Positions 51,564-62,089 of a DNA stretch of 64,000 nt are shown here, piece by piece. The notes under the pieces were generated by a model. That model had not been told where the DNA came from. It did no database searches and saw nothing but the letters and a program-made list of their open reading frames with translations. Source of the DNA: Halorhabdus utahensis DSM 12940. Lineage in GTDB: Archaea > Halobacteriota > Halobacteria > Halobacteriales > Haloarculaceae. A program made the position numbers and the translations under genes. The stretch covers positions 1,178,001 through 1,242,000 of the forward strand of contig NC_013158.1 of assembly GCF_000023945.1 (NCBI RefSeq), given 5' to 3'. Each line of letters begins with the position of its first letter. Position 1 is the stretch's first letter.

Positions 51564-52664
51564 ATGTCAACAGCTTCGGAGAGAACGCTTCTCACCGTTC
51601 TTCTCGCTGCGCTCTCGTCGGCCATTCTGTCCGGTCCGGCGAGCGCGCACATCAAATACGTCACCGACGAGGATAGTGCCGGGAGCGCGGCCGAACTCTT
51701 CGCCGCCGTCTTCAACGACCCGGGGAGCGTCGCACTGCTTGTCGGGGGCGCACTGGGCGCAGGCTTGCTCATAACTGGCTATCTCCGGTTTTCGCGGCTG
51801 GTGCCGGACATCGCCGTCGCCAGCCGGACGTTGCAGTCCTACCGGCCGTACCTGCCCTGGATGCTCCGGCTGACGGTCGGTCTGCCCCTCGTGGGGGCCG
51901 GCTTCGCCGGCTACCTCTTCACGCCGAGTCTGCCGGTCGAGGCACGCCTCCTGCAGGTCGCGATCGGGTTTTTGCTCCTGTTCGGGCTGGCGACGCGACT
52001 GGTTGCCGCCGTTGGCCTGGTCATCTATCTCGGCTTGCTCGCCACTGACAGTACACTCCTGCTGGCCAGCGAGTACATCGCGGGCTTTCTGGCCATCATG
52101 ATCGTCGGTGCCGGCCAACCAAGCGCGGACATGCTACTCCGACGGCTGGTCGTCACCGAGGGGACGCTCGCCAGCCGCGCCCGTGGCCTGCCGACGCCCG
52201 CGGAGATGATCGCCAGAGTCGGCATCGACAAGTTACCGGTTGCCCCCCTGTTGCGGCTGTTCGTCGGGGTGAACTTCATGTTTCTCGGCGTCACCCAGAA
52301 GTGGCTCAACCCGGCGGGTGGCATCGCAGTGGTCGAGAAGTACAACCTCACGGCGGTCGTGCCGGTGTCGCCGGAGCTGTGGGTGTTCGGTGCCGGATTG
52401 GTCGAGGCCGCGGTCGGCGTTGCGTTCATCCTGGGACTGTTCACCAGAGGGACCGCCGCCGTCGGGTTCCTGATGCTGACGACGACGCTGTTCGGGCTGC
52501 CCGACGACCCCGTGCTGGCTCACATCACGCTGTTCGGACTCCTCTCGGCGCTGCTGGTCGTCGGAAGCGGGCGGTACTCGCTCGACGCATCACTCGTGCC
52601 CGCAATCCGGCGTCGGCTCGACCCGGACTGGGAACGCCGAACCGACCACGCTGCGGCCGACTGA
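51564..52664 (+). CDS. DoxX-family membrane protein, larger form
   Basis: A 366-residue protein with about nine helices and two DoxX-like halves. The N-terminus (TLLTVLLAALSSAILSGPASA) looks like a cleaved signal; a first half includes GFLLLFGLATRLVAAVG, the second half LLRLFVGVNFMFLGVTQKWLNPAGG and GTAAVGFLMLTTTLFGL. Such proteins take part in membrane redox reactions. The region after the signal contains a His (AHIKY). No partner lies nearby. Confidence 0.82.
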   Translation: MSTASERTLLTVLLAALSSAILSGPASAHIKYVTDEDSAGSAAELFAAVFNDPGSVALLVGGALGAGLLITGYLRFSRLVPDIAVASRTLQSYRPYLPWMLRLTVGLPLVGAGFAGYLFTPSLPVEARLLQVAIGFLLLFGLATRLVAAVGLVIYLGLLATDSTLLLASEYIAGFLAIMIVGAGQPSADMLLRRLVVTEGTLASRARGLPTPAEMIARVGIDKLPVAPLLRLFVGVNFMFLGVTQKWLNPAGGIAVVEKYNLTAVVPVSPELWVFGAGLVEAAVGVAFILGLFTRGTAAVGFLMLTTTLFGLPDDPVLAHITLFGLLSALLVVGSGRYSLDASLVPAIRRRLDPDWERRTDHAAAD

Positions 52665-52757
52665 GCACCGAGGGCCTGAGGCGACTGCATCCCGAGCGAC
52701 ACTGGGCGAGAGAATCACGAGCGACAGATCCGTCATCCCAGGGCTGAAAGCACGCTC

Positions 52758-53828
52758 ATGGAGCGCGTCTGTACTGACTGCGGACGGACGTACCCACTCG
52801 AGGGCCCCTGGCGATGTGCATGCGGGAGTCCGCTCGACCTGGGGGGGCTCCCCGATCTGCCCGCACAGCCGCCCGAGATCGACCGCGACAGCGGTCTGTG
52901 GGCCTGCGAAGGCTTCCTGCCCGTCGAGCCACTGGTAACGCTCGGCGAAGGGTGGACCCCGCTGATCGACGCCGAGGCAACTGGCCTCCAGTACAAGCTC
53001 GAACACCTGTTTCCGACGGGGAGCTTCAAGGATCGCGGCGCGGCGGTCGTGCTCTCCCACGCCCTCGATCGGGGGGCCGACCGGGTGATCGAAGATTCCT
53101 CGGGCAACGCGGGGCTGGCGATCGCGACATACGCGGCCCGTGCCGGCATCGACGCCGAGATCTTCGTCCCCGTCGATGCCAAACCGGGGAAACTTCGGGC
53201 GATCGAACGGACGGGAGCCGCCCTGCGGCGGATCGACGGTGACCGGGAAGCTGTGACCCAGGCCTGCATTGATGCGGTCGAGGCCGGCGACGGCTACTAC
53301 GCCAGCCACGCTTGGGAACCGATGTTTCTGGCCGGAACGGCGACGTTCGCGCTCGAAGTCGCGGCCCAGCGCGGCTGGGAAGCCCCCGACGCCGTGGTGA
53401 CGCCACTGGGTCACGGAACGCTGTTTCTGGGCGCGTCTCGCGGGTTTGATCGCCTGCAGCGTGCCGGCTGGATCGACGACGTGCCGCGACTCTTCGGCAT
53501 CCAGGCGAGCGGCGTCGCCCCGATCACCGCGGCGCGAGGGAACGACCGCGACGCCGAACGGAACAACCTGGCCGACGGCATCCAGATCGCCGAGCCGGTC
53601 CGAGGGGACGGAATCCTCGACGCGATCGAAGCGAGTGGCGGCGACGCGGTCGCGGTCACGGCTGCCGAGACAGAAGCCGGCCATGAGCGCCTGCTCGGAG
53701 AGGGTCTTGACCTTGACCCTACGAGTGCGACTGCGCTCGCCGGCCTCGAACGCCTTCGCGAGCAGGGTGTCATCGCCGCCGATAGCGACGTTGTCGTCCC
53801 ATTGACGGGCCGAAACCGATCGGTGTGA
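52758..53828 (+). CDS. Threonine synthase-like PLP enzyme
   Basis: A 356-residue fold-type II PLP enzyme. Four Cys at positions 5, 8, 20 and 22 (VCTDCGRTY, RCACGSP) form a zinc-ribbon head. The PLP lysine is K91 in SFKDRG; the phosphate loop is SSGNAGLA and VTPLGHGTLF. The family includes threonine synthase (O-phosphohomoserine to threonine), but haloarchaea have more than one copy and some may use other substrates. Single gene. Confidence 0.85.
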   Translation: MERVCTDCGRTYPLEGPWRCACGSPLDLGGLPDLPAQPPEIDRDSGLWACEGFLPVEPLVTLGEGWTPLIDAEATGLQYKLEHLFPTGSFKDRGAAVVLSHALDRGADRVIEDSSGNAGLAIATYAARAGIDAEIFVPVDAKPGKLRAIERTGAALRRIDGDREAVTQACIDAVEAGDGYYASHAWEPMFLAGTATFALEVAAQRGWEAPDAVVTPLGHGTLFLGASRGFDRLQRAGWIDDVPRLFGIQASGVAPITAARGNDRDAERNNLADGIQIAEPVRGDGILDAIEASGGDAVAVTAAETEAGHERLLGEGLDLDPTSATALAGLERLREQGVIAADSDVVVPLTGRNRSV

Positions 53829-54048
53829 GGATCCCAGCGGAGAGCGGAGGGTCCGAACGGCAAGACGTTGGTCGTGTCTGATTTGCAAAGCAGGAGACAG
53901 GGTGCAGTCCGTGATCCGTCAGGGTTCCTCGACAGTCCGCGCGGCCCTCACGGCGTGTTGACCGGCGGGAAACTGTCGCATCGATAGCGATTTCAATAAC
54001 AATATTTGCCGGTGAACAGTTAAGTGAGTCCGGTCACTCGTTCGTGCC

Positions 54049-55566
54049 ATGTCAGAATCACTCACCCATGATTCGGAAGCCGAGGCGGACGAATCAGGGG
54101 AGCGGGAGACTGAGAAGCGGCGAGTGACAGATGCGAACCTGCTCGATACGCTCGTGGCCGGCTGTCCGATTTCACTATTTATGATCGACAGAAACGGGAA
54201 GATCTCCCGGTGGAACGAAGGGATGACGGCATATTTCGGCGTCGACGAACTACACGCACTGAACGAGCCCGTCGAAAACGTGTTCCCGGCTGTCGAACAC
54301 GGCAAAGCGGGCGAAGGACCGCTGGCGATGGCAGCACTGGAAGCCGACCGGGACTTCTACAACGTCGAAGTCCGGACGGAAGTCGATGGTGAGCACCGCC
54401 ACTACGTCGCCAGTGCGGCCCGGATCGAGGACGACGAGGGGAGCGTCCAGGCCGTCGCCGAGACGATCAAGGACGTCACCGAACTGAAAGAGACCGTCGA
54501 GCGCGTCACAGGCACCCTGGGCGCAGTAGCCGACGGCGATCTCAGTGCGCGGATGGACGATACAGGATTGTCTGGCGATCACAGGCGGCTGGCGACAGCC
54601 GTCAACGAAACGGTCGCTGCGCTCGACGAAGCGCTGACCGAGATCGAACATGCAGTCGATAGTGTCGACGACGCGGCGGCGACTGTCGCGAACACGGCAT
54701 CACACCTCGACGGTGCATCTGACGAGGTATCGTCGTCGGTCGAGGACATCGTCGAAGGTGCCAGCGACCAGTCGGAACTGACGACCGGCCTGGCAAACGA
54801 GATCCAGTCGGCAGCGGCCAACGCCGAGGAGTCGGCCGCAAGCACCGACGAGATCGCGACCTTCGCCGGCGACGTCTCGGCGGAGGCCGAGGAGGCCGGA
54901 TCCGCCGCGAGCACTGCCGAGGACGCCATCGAGGAATCGCAGGCAGTCCTGGCGGCAGCGACCGAGAGCGCCAGGACGCTCGAATCGCACTCCGCGGACA
55001 TGGCCGAGATCGTCGGGACGATCGCCGACATCGCCGAGCAGACCAACATCCTCGCGCTCAACGCCTCGATCGAGGCCGCTCGCGCCGGCGAGGAAGGGGA
55101 GGGCTTCGCCGTGGTGGCCGACGAGGTCAAGAGCCTCGCGGCGGAGACCCAGGAGGAGACGGCGGCGATCCGGGACGTGATCGATAACGCACGAGAGGAG
55201 ATCGAAACGGTGACGACCCACGTCGGTGACGCTGCCGAGGCCGTCGACACGGCCGAGTCGGTCGTCGAAACTAACAGCGAGACCTTCGAGCGGATCGACA
55301 CCAAAACTGACGAGGTCACCGACTCGATCCGAGAGGCCTCCGACGCGATCGACGAACTGGCAAACACGATGCAGGAAGCCGCCTCGGACGTCGACCACAT
55401 CGACGAGATCACCACCGACACGCGCGAACGGGCCCGCTCGTCGGCCGAGGCGGCCGAGGACCTCGTGACCTCGATCGACAATCTCTCGACCTCCGCCGAG
55501 CAGCTCACCGACCTCTCGACGGAACTCACTGGACTGGTGAGCGAATACGAGACGACGGCGGAGTGA
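54049..55566 (+). CDS. Soluble haloarchaeal transducer (Htr-like)
   Basis: A 505-residue chemotaxis or phototaxis receptor without membrane helices. A PAS domain (about 30-150; [20 protein letters not shown]) senses a cytosolic signal; a HAMP-like link follows, then the methyl-accepting helical hairpin with the CheA/CheW-binding tip [20 protein letters not shown] and [15 protein letters not shown]. Glu/Gln-rich methylation zones flank it. A TATA-like GTTAAGTG is about 29 nt before the ATG. The signal is unknown. Confidence 0.93.
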   Translation: MSESLTHDSEAEADESGERETEKRRVTDANLLDTLVAGCPISLFMIDRNGKISRWNEGMTAYFGVDELHALNEPVENVFPAVEHGKAGEGPLAMAALEADRDFYNVEVRTEVDGEHRHYVASAARIEDDEGSVQAVAETIKDVTELKETVERVTGTLGAVADGDLSARMDDTGLSGDHRRLATAVNETVAALDEALTEIEHAVDSVDDAAATVANTASHLDGASDEVSSSVEDIVEGASDQSELTTGLANEIQSAAANAEESAASTDEIATFAGDVSAEAEEAGSAASTAEDAIEESQAVLAAATESARTLESHSADMAEIVGTIADIAEQTNILALNASIEAARAGEEGEGFAVVADEVKSLAAETQEETAAIRDVIDNAREEIETVTTHVGDAAEAVDTAESVVETNSETFERIDTKTDEVTDSIREASDAIDELANTMQEAASDVDHIDEITTDTRERARSSAEAAEDLVTSIDNLSTSAEQLTDLSTELTGLVSEYETTAE

Positions 55567-55612
55567 GCCACGACAGCAAGGCTTTACCGCCGTCGTAGCG
55601 TACCAGCGACAA

Positions 55613-57022
55613 ATGGTACTCGACGATCTGGGATCGTCCCTGCGGGGGGCCCTCGACGGCCTCCGGGGGAAGTCCCGCATCAGTGAAGAGGACGTCCAGG
55701 CGGTCGTCAAGGAGATCCAGCGATCGCTGCTCCAGGCCGACGTCGACGTCGACCTGGTGATGGACCTCTCCGACAGCATCGAGACCCGCGCCCTGGAGGA
55801 GGAGCCGCCGGCCGGCACCTCCGCCCGGGACTGGGTACTGCGCATCGTCTACGAGGAACTCGTCGACCTGGTCGGCGAATCGACCGAGCTTCCCCTGGAA
55901 CCCCAGACGATCGTGCTGGCGGGCCTCCAGGGATCAGGGAAGACCACCTCCGCGGCGAAGATCGCCTGGTGGTTCTCGAAGAAGGGGCTCCGTCCCGCAG
56001 TCATCCAGACCGACACCTGGCGGCCCGGAGCCTACGAACAGGCCGAGGAGATGGCCGAGCGAGCGGAAGTCGACTTCTACGGCGATCCCGACGAGGACGA
56101 CGCGGTCAAGATCGCCCGCGACGGACTCGAAGCGACCGACGACGCGGACGTCCAGATCGTCGACACGGCGGGCCGACACGCCTTAGAGGACGGGCTTATC
56201 GACGAACTCGAAGACATCGAATCGGTCGCCGACCCGGACCACAACCTGCTGGTGCTCGACGCCGCGATCGGCCAGGAAGCCAAAGAACAGGCCAGCCGCT
56301 TCGAGGACGCGGTCGGCATCGACGGCGTCGTGATCACCAAACTCGACGGGACGGCCAAGGGTGGCGGTGCCCTCGTCGCCGTCAACGAGACCGACTCGAC
56401 CATTGCCTTCCTGGGCACCGGCGAGACGGTCAAGGACGTCGAGCGCTTCGAGCCCTCGGGGTTCATCTCCCGGCTGCTCGGGATGGGTGACCTCCAGCAA
56501 CTCACGGAACGCGTCGAACGCGCGATGGAGGAAACCCAGGCAGAAGAGGGTGACTGGGGGCCGGAGGACATGCTCGATGGCGAGTTCACCCTCAAGGACA
56601 TGCGCAAGCAGATGGAGGCGATGAACAAGATGGGGCCGCTGGATCAGGTCATGGACATGATCCCCGGCCTCGGCGGCGGGATGATGGATCAGTTGCCCGA
56701 CGACGCCATGGACGTCACCCAGGAGCGCATGCGTGACTTCGAGGTTATCATGGACTCGATGACCGAGGCCGAACTCGAGAACCCGCGCCAGATCGGCCGC
56801 AGCCGGACCGAACGCATCGCGCGAGGTTCGGGCAAGCCCAAAGACCGCATCCGGGAACTCTTAGAGCAGCACAAGATGATGGATCGGACCCTCAATCAGT
56901 TCCAGGGCATGGGCGACGCCGACATGGAACGCATGATGAAGCAGATGGAGGGCGGCGACATGGGGGACATGGGCGATATGGGCGGGATGGGTGGCATGGG
57001 CGGCGGCGGCAACCCGTTCTGA
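55613..57022 (+). CDS. srp54: Signal recognition particle protein SRP54
   Basis: A 469-residue GTPase that binds signal peptides on ribosomes. N-domain helices precede the G-domain with GLQGSGKTT (104-112), DTAGRH and TKLDG. The M-domain (about 300-440) has methionine-rich helices and a [12 protein letters not shown] segment for RNA binding. The C-terminus ends in a Met/Gly repeat ([11 protein letters not shown]). The SRP RNA gene is not in this window. Confidence 0.97.
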   Translation: MVLDDLGSSLRGALDGLRGKSRISEEDVQAVVKEIQRSLLQADVDVDLVMDLSDSIETRALEEEPPAGTSARDWVLRIVYEELVDLVGESTELPLEPQTIVLAGLQGSGKTTSAAKIAWWFSKKGLRPAVIQTDTWRPGAYEQAEEMAERAEVDFYGDPDEDDAVKIARDGLEATDDADVQIVDTAGRHALEDGLIDELEDIESVADPDHNLLVLDAAIGQEAKEQASRFEDAVGIDGVVITKLDGTAKGGGALVAVNETDSTIAFLGTGETVKDVERFEPSGFISRLLGMGDLQQLTERVERAMEETQAEEGDWGPEDMLDGEFTLKDMRKQMEAMNKMGPLDQVMDMIPGLGGGMMDQLPDDAMDVTQERMRDFEVIMDSMTEAELENPRQIGRSRTERIARGSGKPKDRIRELLEQHKMMDRTLNQFQGMGDADMERMMKQMEGGDMGDMGDMGGMGGMGGGGNPF

Positions 57023-57085
57023 GTTTCCGTTCGAGAAGCCGATACCGTCGAGTGGTTTTGCGTGTGCAGTGCTGAACCCGGCGCC

Positions 57086-57101
57086 CGAGACGTGGGTCTC
57101 G
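57086..57101 (+). terminator. Hairpin after SRP54
   Basis: CGAGAC-GTGG-GTCTCG is a perfect 6-bp stem with a 4-nt loop, 64 nt after the stop. No T run follows, so the terminator role is weakly supported. Confidence 0.35.
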
Positions 57102-57182
57102 ACAACACGGAACAAATCTAAGATGTGATTTATCACCATCTTTCCGATGGTCTTTTCTCCCGGCGACTCCTGGGACAGTCGA

Positions 57183-59117
57183 ATGAGCATCGACCTCGAC
57201 GACGACGAAGTATTCGAGGACGTCCGCGACCGCGCGGATCGCCCGATGCGCCGGCTGTTTTCCGAATACGGGGGACGATATTCGTTCCCGTTCGTGATCG
57301 GGTTCGTCAGTAGCGTCGCCGCCCGGATCCTCGACCTGCTTCCGCCCCTCCTGCTTACGCTCGCCATCGACGCCATCTTCGACGACCAGCAGTACAGCCT
57401 CTGGTTGGTCCCCCAGTCGCTGATTCCCAAAACCCAGAGCGCACAGCTCTGGCTCACCGTCGGTATCATCGCCGCCGCGTTCCTGATCGGGGCCGGCTTC
57501 CACTGGACGCGCAACTGGGGGTGGAACACCTTCGCTCAGAACATCCAGCACAACGTCCGGACGGACACCTACGACAAGATGCAGCGCCTCAACATGGACT
57601 TCTTCGCCGACAAGCAGACCGGCGAACTCATGTCGATCCTCTCGAACGACGTCAACCGGCTCGAACGCTTCCTCAACGAGGGGATGAACGCGTTCTTCCG
57701 GCTGTCGATCATGGTGCTCGGGATCTCCGTGATCCTCTTCTACTGGAACTGGCAGCTCGCGCTGGTGACACTCGGCGTCGTCCCCCTGATCGGCTTTTTC
57801 ACCTACAAGTTCGTCGAAACTATCCAGCCCAAGTACGCCGACGTCCGTTCGTCCGTGGGCCAGCTCAACTCACGCCTGGAGAACAACCTCGGGGGCATCC
57901 AGGTCATCAAGGCCGCCAACACCGAGACCTTCGAATCCGATCGGGTGGATGATGTCTCCGAAGACTACTTCGACGCCAACTGGGACGCCATCGGCACCCG
58001 GATCAAGTTCTTCCCCGGCCTCCGGCTGCTGTCGGGCGTCGGGTTCGTCGTCACCTTCCTCGTCGGCGGCCTGTGGGTGTTCACCTCCCAGACCACCGGA
58101 ACCGGGCCGTGGTTCTTCACGGGCAAGCTCTCGGTGGGGGAGTTCGTCGGCTTCATCCTGCTGTCCCAGCGGTTCATCTGGCCGATGGCGCAGTTCGGGC
58201 AGATCATCAACATGTACCAGCGCGCCCACGCCTCCAGTGAGCGTATCTTCGGGCTGATGGACACGCCCAGCCGGATCGTCGAAGACCCCGACGCCGAACC
58301 CCTCGCGGTAACCGACGGCCACGTCGAATTCGACGATGTCACCTTCGGCTACGACGACGAGGAGACCATCGTCGAGGACATCGCCTTCGAGGTCGAGGGC
58401 GGCGATACCGTCGCCTTAGTCGGTCCGACCGGCGCGGGCAAGTCCACCGTGATGAAGCTCCTCCTCCGGATGTACGACGTCGACGAGGGAGCCATCGAGA
58501 TCGACGGGACGGACCTCCGGGACGCCACTATTCCGAGCCTCCGGCAGGCGCTCGGGTACGTCAGCCAGGAGACGTTCCTGTTCTACGGCACGGTCCGGGA
58601 GAACATCGAGTACGGCACGTTCGACGCCGAGAAGGAGGCAGTCGTCGAGGCGGCCAAGATGGCCGAAGCCCACCGCTTCATCCAGAACCTGCCCGACGGC
58701 TACGACACGAAAGTCGGCGAGCGCGGCGTGAAGCTCTCGGGTGGCCAGCGCCAGCGGATCGCCCTCGCGCGAGCGATTCTCAAGGATCCCGAGATCCTCG
58801 TTCTGGACGAGGCGACCTCCGACGTCGACACCGAGACGGAGATGTTGATCCAGCGCTCGCTGGATAAACTCACCGCCGACCGGACGACCTTCGCCATCGC
58901 CCACCGGCTCTCGACGATCAAGGACGCCGAGAAGATCGTCGTGATCGAGGACGGCCGGATCGTCGAACGCGGCACCCACGAGGACTTACTCGCCGATGAC
59001 GGCCTCTACGCCAAGCTCTGGGCCGTCCAGGCCGGCGAGATCGACGAACTGCCCCAGGAGTTCATCGAGCGGGCTGCCGAACGCCGTGCCCAGACGGAAT
59101 CGGAAGCCGACGACTGA
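57183..59117 (+). CDS. ABC exporter, fused permease and ATPase
   Basis: A 644-residue half transporter of the MsbA/BmrA type. The membrane part (about 30-350) has six helices with RTDTYDKMQRLNMDFFADKQTG as coupling region; the ATPase has GPTGAGKST (Walker A), LSGGQRQRIALA (signature) and ILVLDEATSDVD (Walker B). It should work as a homodimer and export lipid or drug. Start ATG at 57183 (MSIDLDDDE) is preferred; an upstream ATG at 57147 adds 12 residues. A TATA-like TTTATC lies near 57128. Confidence 0.92.
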   Translation: MSIDLDDDEVFEDVRDRADRPMRRLFSEYGGRYSFPFVIGFVSSVAARILDLLPPLLLTLAIDAIFDDQQYSLWLVPQSLIPKTQSAQLWLTVGIIAAAFLIGAGFHWTRNWGWNTFAQNIQHNVRTDTYDKMQRLNMDFFADKQTGELMSILSNDVNRLERFLNEGMNAFFRLSIMVLGISVILFYWNWQLALVTLGVVPLIGFFTYKFVETIQPKYADVRSSVGQLNSRLENNLGGIQVIKAANTETFESDRVDDVSEDYFDANWDAIGTRIKFFPGLRLLSGVGFVVTFLVGGLWVFTSQTTGTGPWFFTGKLSVGEFVGFILLSQRFIWPMAQFGQIINMYQRAHASSERIFGLMDTPSRIVEDPDAEPLAVTDGHVEFDDVTFGYDDEETIVEDIAFEVEGGDTVALVGPTGAGKSTVMKLLLRMYDVDEGAIEIDGTDLRDATIPSLRQALGYVSQETFLFYGTVRENIEYGTFDAEKEAVVEAAKMAEAHRFIQNLPDGYDTKVGERGVKLSGGQRQRIALARAILKDPEILVLDEATSDVDTETEMLIQRSLDKLTADRTTFAIAHRLSTIKDAEKIVVIEDGRIVERGTHEDLLADDGLYAKLWAVQAGEIDELPQEFIERAAERRAQTESEADD

Positions 59118-59147
59118 ACTGGCTGGAGGCCCGAGATGGAGGCCAAA

Positions 59148-59333
59148 ATGACCGACCGCGCCATCGATCACCTCCGACAACTCGACCACTGGACGTTCCT
59201 GCTCGCACTTGTCCTCGCTGCGATCGACGCTGTGCGGACACGCCGTCGCCTTCCTGCGGTCGTGACCGCCTTTCTCACGGTTGCACTGCTGTATGACGCC
59301 TACGAGTTCCTGGTCGAACGAGCGTCGACGTAA
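59148..59333 (+). CDS. Small membrane protein downstream of ABC exporter
   Basis: A 61-residue protein with two short hydrophobic parts (WTFLLALVLAAIDAVR and LPAVVTAFLTVALLYDAY). It starts 30 nt after the exporter stop on the same strand and is likely co-transcribed. Function is unknown. An ATG at 59136 is an alternative start. Confidence 0.6.
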   Translation: MTDRAIDHLRQLDHWTFLLALVLAAIDAVRTRRRLPAVVTAFLTVALLYDAYEFLVERAST

Positions 59334-59364
59334 ACGGGGACGGAGAGAGAACGGACGCGTCGCA

Positions 59365-60171
59365 CTACTCGACCACGTGACGCGTATCGTAGGAGCCGAG
59401 TCGCCGGACCCACCCTTCGCTGGCCAGTTCCTCGATTTCATCCAGGGCATCCTGCAGTCGCTGTTCGTAGAGGCCGGCCTCGACGTCGATGTGGAAGACG
59501 TAGTCGCCCAGCCGCTCGCCGCTGGGTCGGGACTCCAGTCGCGAGAGGTTGACGTCCCGGTCGGCGAACGGTTCGAGGAGTTCGAGCAGGAGGCCGGGAT
59601 AGTCGACGTTCGGGTAGACGATCAGCGAGGTGTTCCCGCCCTCGATCGAGCGGGTCTGCGGGTCAGCGATGGCGAAAAAGCGCGTCGCGTTCGAGGACTG
59701 ATCCTGAATATCTTCGGCGAGGACAGACAACTCCGCGCCCGCGTTGTCGGGATGGGCGATGGCGGCGACTGTGGAGTCCTCGCGGGCGTGCTCGACGCCG
59801 CGTGCCGTGCTCGCGACGGCTTCCAGGTCAGCATCGGGGTGATGCTCTTCGAGATAACTCCGGCACTGGGCGAGTGCCTGGGCGTGGCTCGCGACGAGAT
59901 CGAAATCCTCACTCTGGGCCATGAGACCGTGGCGGATCGGCGTGATGATCTCCGCAACGACCGCGACATCGGAATCCGCCAGCGCGTCCAGCGATTCGGT
60001 GACGCTGCCCTCGATGCTGTTCTCGATGGGGATGACCCCGCGGTCGTACTCGCCGTCGGCGACCGCCTCGACGATCGCCGTGACGGACTCGGTGAACTCG
60101 ACGGATTCCGAAAGCGCCGACGCGGCCCGATGAGAGTAGGTGCCCGACGGGCCGAGCGTGATCGTTCGCAT
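59365..60171 (-). CDS. pheA: Prephenate dehydratase
   Basis: A 268-residue enzyme that makes phenylpyruvate from prephenate. The catalytic domain (about 1-180) has TLGPSGTYSHRAA and the conserved SNATRFFAI with the active Thr; the C-terminal ACT domain (about 190-268) has the ESRP motif (SRLESRPSGERLGDYVF) for phenylalanine feedback. ATG at 60171 gives the family start MRTITLGP; the longer open frame is not conserved. Confidence 0.95.
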   Translation of the reverse strand: MRTITLGPSGTYSHRAASALSESVEFTESVTAIVEAVADGEYDRGVIPIENSIEGSVTESLDALADSDVAVVAEIITPIRHGLMAQSEDFDLVASHAQALAQCRSYLEEHHPDADLEAVASTARGVEHAREDSTVAAIAHPDNAGAELSVLAEDIQDQSSNATRFFAIADPQTRSIEGGNTSLIVYPNVDYPGLLLELLEPFADRDVNLSRLESRPSGERLGDYVFHIDVEAGLYEQRLQDALDEIEELASEGWVRRLGSYDTRHVVE

Positions 60172-60287
60172 ACAGGTCGCTTCGGCACAGTGGCCCAAAA
60201 ACGTCGCGGTCACACACTCGGGAGCAGATGACGTGTGACGACCGTCTGACGGAGGTTCTTGATCCCTGGCGGGGATAGATTCGCGTA

Positions 60288-61742
60288 ATGGGAGCCGAAA
60301 CCGGCGGCGCTTCCGACGATACACGCTACGCGGCCGAGCCCGACGCCGAGGACGTGCTCTCGCTGGTCCTCCCGTCGGTGCTCGACGGGCTGGCCGCCGA
60401 GGCCCGCCGGGCGCGCGTCAGCGCCGCCTGGACGGCCTGCCGGCTGGCCGACGAACGCCCCCAGCTCGGGGCCGAACTCGCCACCCGTCTCGTTCGATCC
60501 GCCGGGGAAGCTCACCGGGAGGCCCTGGTTCGAACGCTCGCGACGCTCCACGAGCGCCACCCCGAGCAGGTCGGCGATGCCCTCCGCGCGTTCGACGGGA
60601 CCGTCGTCCGGGCCGTCCGAAAAGCCGGTAGCTGGGACTTCGACGCGGAACTCCGGGCCGACGGCGGCGCGACGACCGCTTCCGGCAGCCAACAGATCGT
60701 CGAGACGTCTCAATCGGGCGTCTCAGTCTACGAGCGCTCACTGCCCGACGAACCGGTCGAACCCGAGCCGCCGGACCGGATCGTCGACGACAGGGTCGAA
60801 TCGGAACCCGAATCCGAACCATCGCCAGCAGTCGACGGGAGCGTCCCCGAGGGGCCGGGGACACCGGAGCACGTCGAGGAGCGCCGCCGCCGCATTCAGG
60901 CCGCCGAAAACTCCGAAGCCTTCGCCGCGGTCCAGCTGGTGAGTGCTTTCGACGAAATCAGCGTGATCGAGCCGCCCGAGCGCGGGCAGTACGGCCACAT
61001 CCTGCCCTCGCGCGCTCGCATGGACCAGGCCGAGTACGGGGTCGATCTCCTGTTCTTCGACGAACCGGGAGAGGACGCCCGGGACTTCGGATCGGCCGTC
61101 CACGAGCGCCTCCACCAGTGGTACTGCGCCGACGAGGCGACGGGGATCGTCGCCGTCGCCGACTACGGCGACCACCCCCGGCCGTGGGTCGCGACGCCGC
61201 GGGCCGAGCACACGCTTGCCGATCGCAGACCCGCGGATCTCGACGTTGCCCTGCGGGACGCCCGAGATCTCGCCGCCGGCCTCGCGGCCGTCAACGAGCG
61301 CGGGCTGGTCCACGGCGGGATCGACCCACACGACGTGGTCTACCCCTCGGTCGGCTTCGAGGAGAACCCCGCGCCCAGCCTCGCCAACCTCGGCGTGATG
61401 ACGGTCTTCCGGCGACACTTCCAGCCCGCCGAGTACGTCGATCCCCGCTACGCCGCCCCGGAATACTTCGACGATCGCTACGGCTCGGTCGACCACGCGA
61501 CCGATGTCTATCACTTCGGAACCGTGCTGTTCCGGCTCCTCACCGGCGAGGATCCGTACCGCGGCGACTACGACGACGTCCGGGCGGCCATCCTCGACGA
61601 CGAGACGCCCGTCCCCAGCGACGTGCGACCGGAAGTCCCCGAACCCGTCGACGAGATCGTCGCCAAGGCGATGGCCCCCCGGAAGCTCACTCGCTTCGAA
61701 ACGGCGGCCCAGCTGCATCGACAGCTCGATCAGCTCGTGTGA
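60288..61742 (+). CDS. Haloarchaeal pseudokinase-like protein
   Basis: A 484-residue protein. The first 120 residues are helical (HEAT-like, QVGDALRAFDGTVVRAVRK), then an acidic linker (Glu/Pro-rich), then a protein kinase-like domain (about 205-484). The catalytic loop is HGGIDPHDVVY (about 341) in place of HRDLKxxN, and the DFG triad is replaced by ANLG (about 364); the APE motif is kept (YAAPEYFDDRYGS, about 389). Catalysis is therefore doubtful. A second copy of its 3' end lies at 62507-62593. Confidence 0.78.
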   Translation: MGAETGGASDDTRYAAEPDAEDVLSLVLPSVLDGLAAEARRARVSAAWTACRLADERPQLGAELATRLVRSAGEAHREALVRTLATLHERHPEQVGDALRAFDGTVVRAVRKAGSWDFDAELRADGGATTASGSQQIVETSQSGVSVYERSLPDEPVEPEPPDRIVDDRVESEPESEPSPAVDGSVPEGPGTPEHVEERRRRIQAAENSEAFAAVQLVSAFDEISVIEPPERGQYGHILPSRARMDQAEYGVDLLFFDEPGEDARDFGSAVHERLHQWYCADEATGIVAVADYGDHPRPWVATPRAEHTLADRRPADLDVALRDARDLAAGLAAVNERGLVHGGIDPHDVVYPSVGFEENPAPSLANLGVMTVFRRHFQPAEYVDPRYAAPEYFDDRYGSVDHATDVYHFGTVLFRLLTGEDPYRGDYDDVRAAILDDETPVPSDVRPEVPEPVDEIVAKAMAPRKLTRFETAAQLHRQLDQLV

Positions 61743-61807
61743 GTGGGGTTGGACGGTCGATGAGATCGTCGGGTAGGAGCGTCACGTTGTCAGCGTCCGG
61801 AAACGTT

Positions 61808-62089
61808 CTAATCGTCGCCTGGCTTATACGCCCCGCCACGTCGTTCGATCGTGTAGATGTCGAGAACCTGATCGTCGTGGTCACACTCGGCACCGAGCCG
61901 AAACTGGCCGATCCGGAGCTTCGAATGTGGTGCCCCGGTCAGCGGTTCGAGGTAGTCGTCGGGGTCGCGCCACCGATCGGTGACGATGTCGTCCAGCTTG
62001 TCCGTAATTCGCGATCGTGCGTGTTCGTCGAGATCGTCGTACGTCCGCTTGGCCGGTGCCCGTAGCTGCCACGTCCACTCTTCACTCAT
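61808..62089 (-). CDS. RelE/ParE-family toxin
   Basis: A 93-residue basic-acidic protein with the RelE fold: an N-terminal strand and helix pair (WQLRAPAKRTYDDLDEHARS) and a beta sheet ending SKLRIGQFRLGAE...VLDIYTIERRGGAYK. Its start overlaps the antitoxin stop by eight bases. Members cut mRNA on the ribosome or inhibit gyrase. The module is opposite in strand to the pseudokinase gene. Confidence 0.87.
   Translation of the reverse strand: MSEEWTWQLRAPAKRTYDDLDEHARSRITDKLDDIVTDRWRDPDDYLEPLTGAPHSKLRIGQFRLGAECDHDDQVLDIYTIERRGGAYKPGDD

Noticed and set aside
56940-57022. GGC/ATG-rich repeat at the end of SRP54
   Set aside because: This is the normal Met/Gly tail coding sequence of archaeal SRP54, as is the similar tail of the thermosome at 63412-63480.
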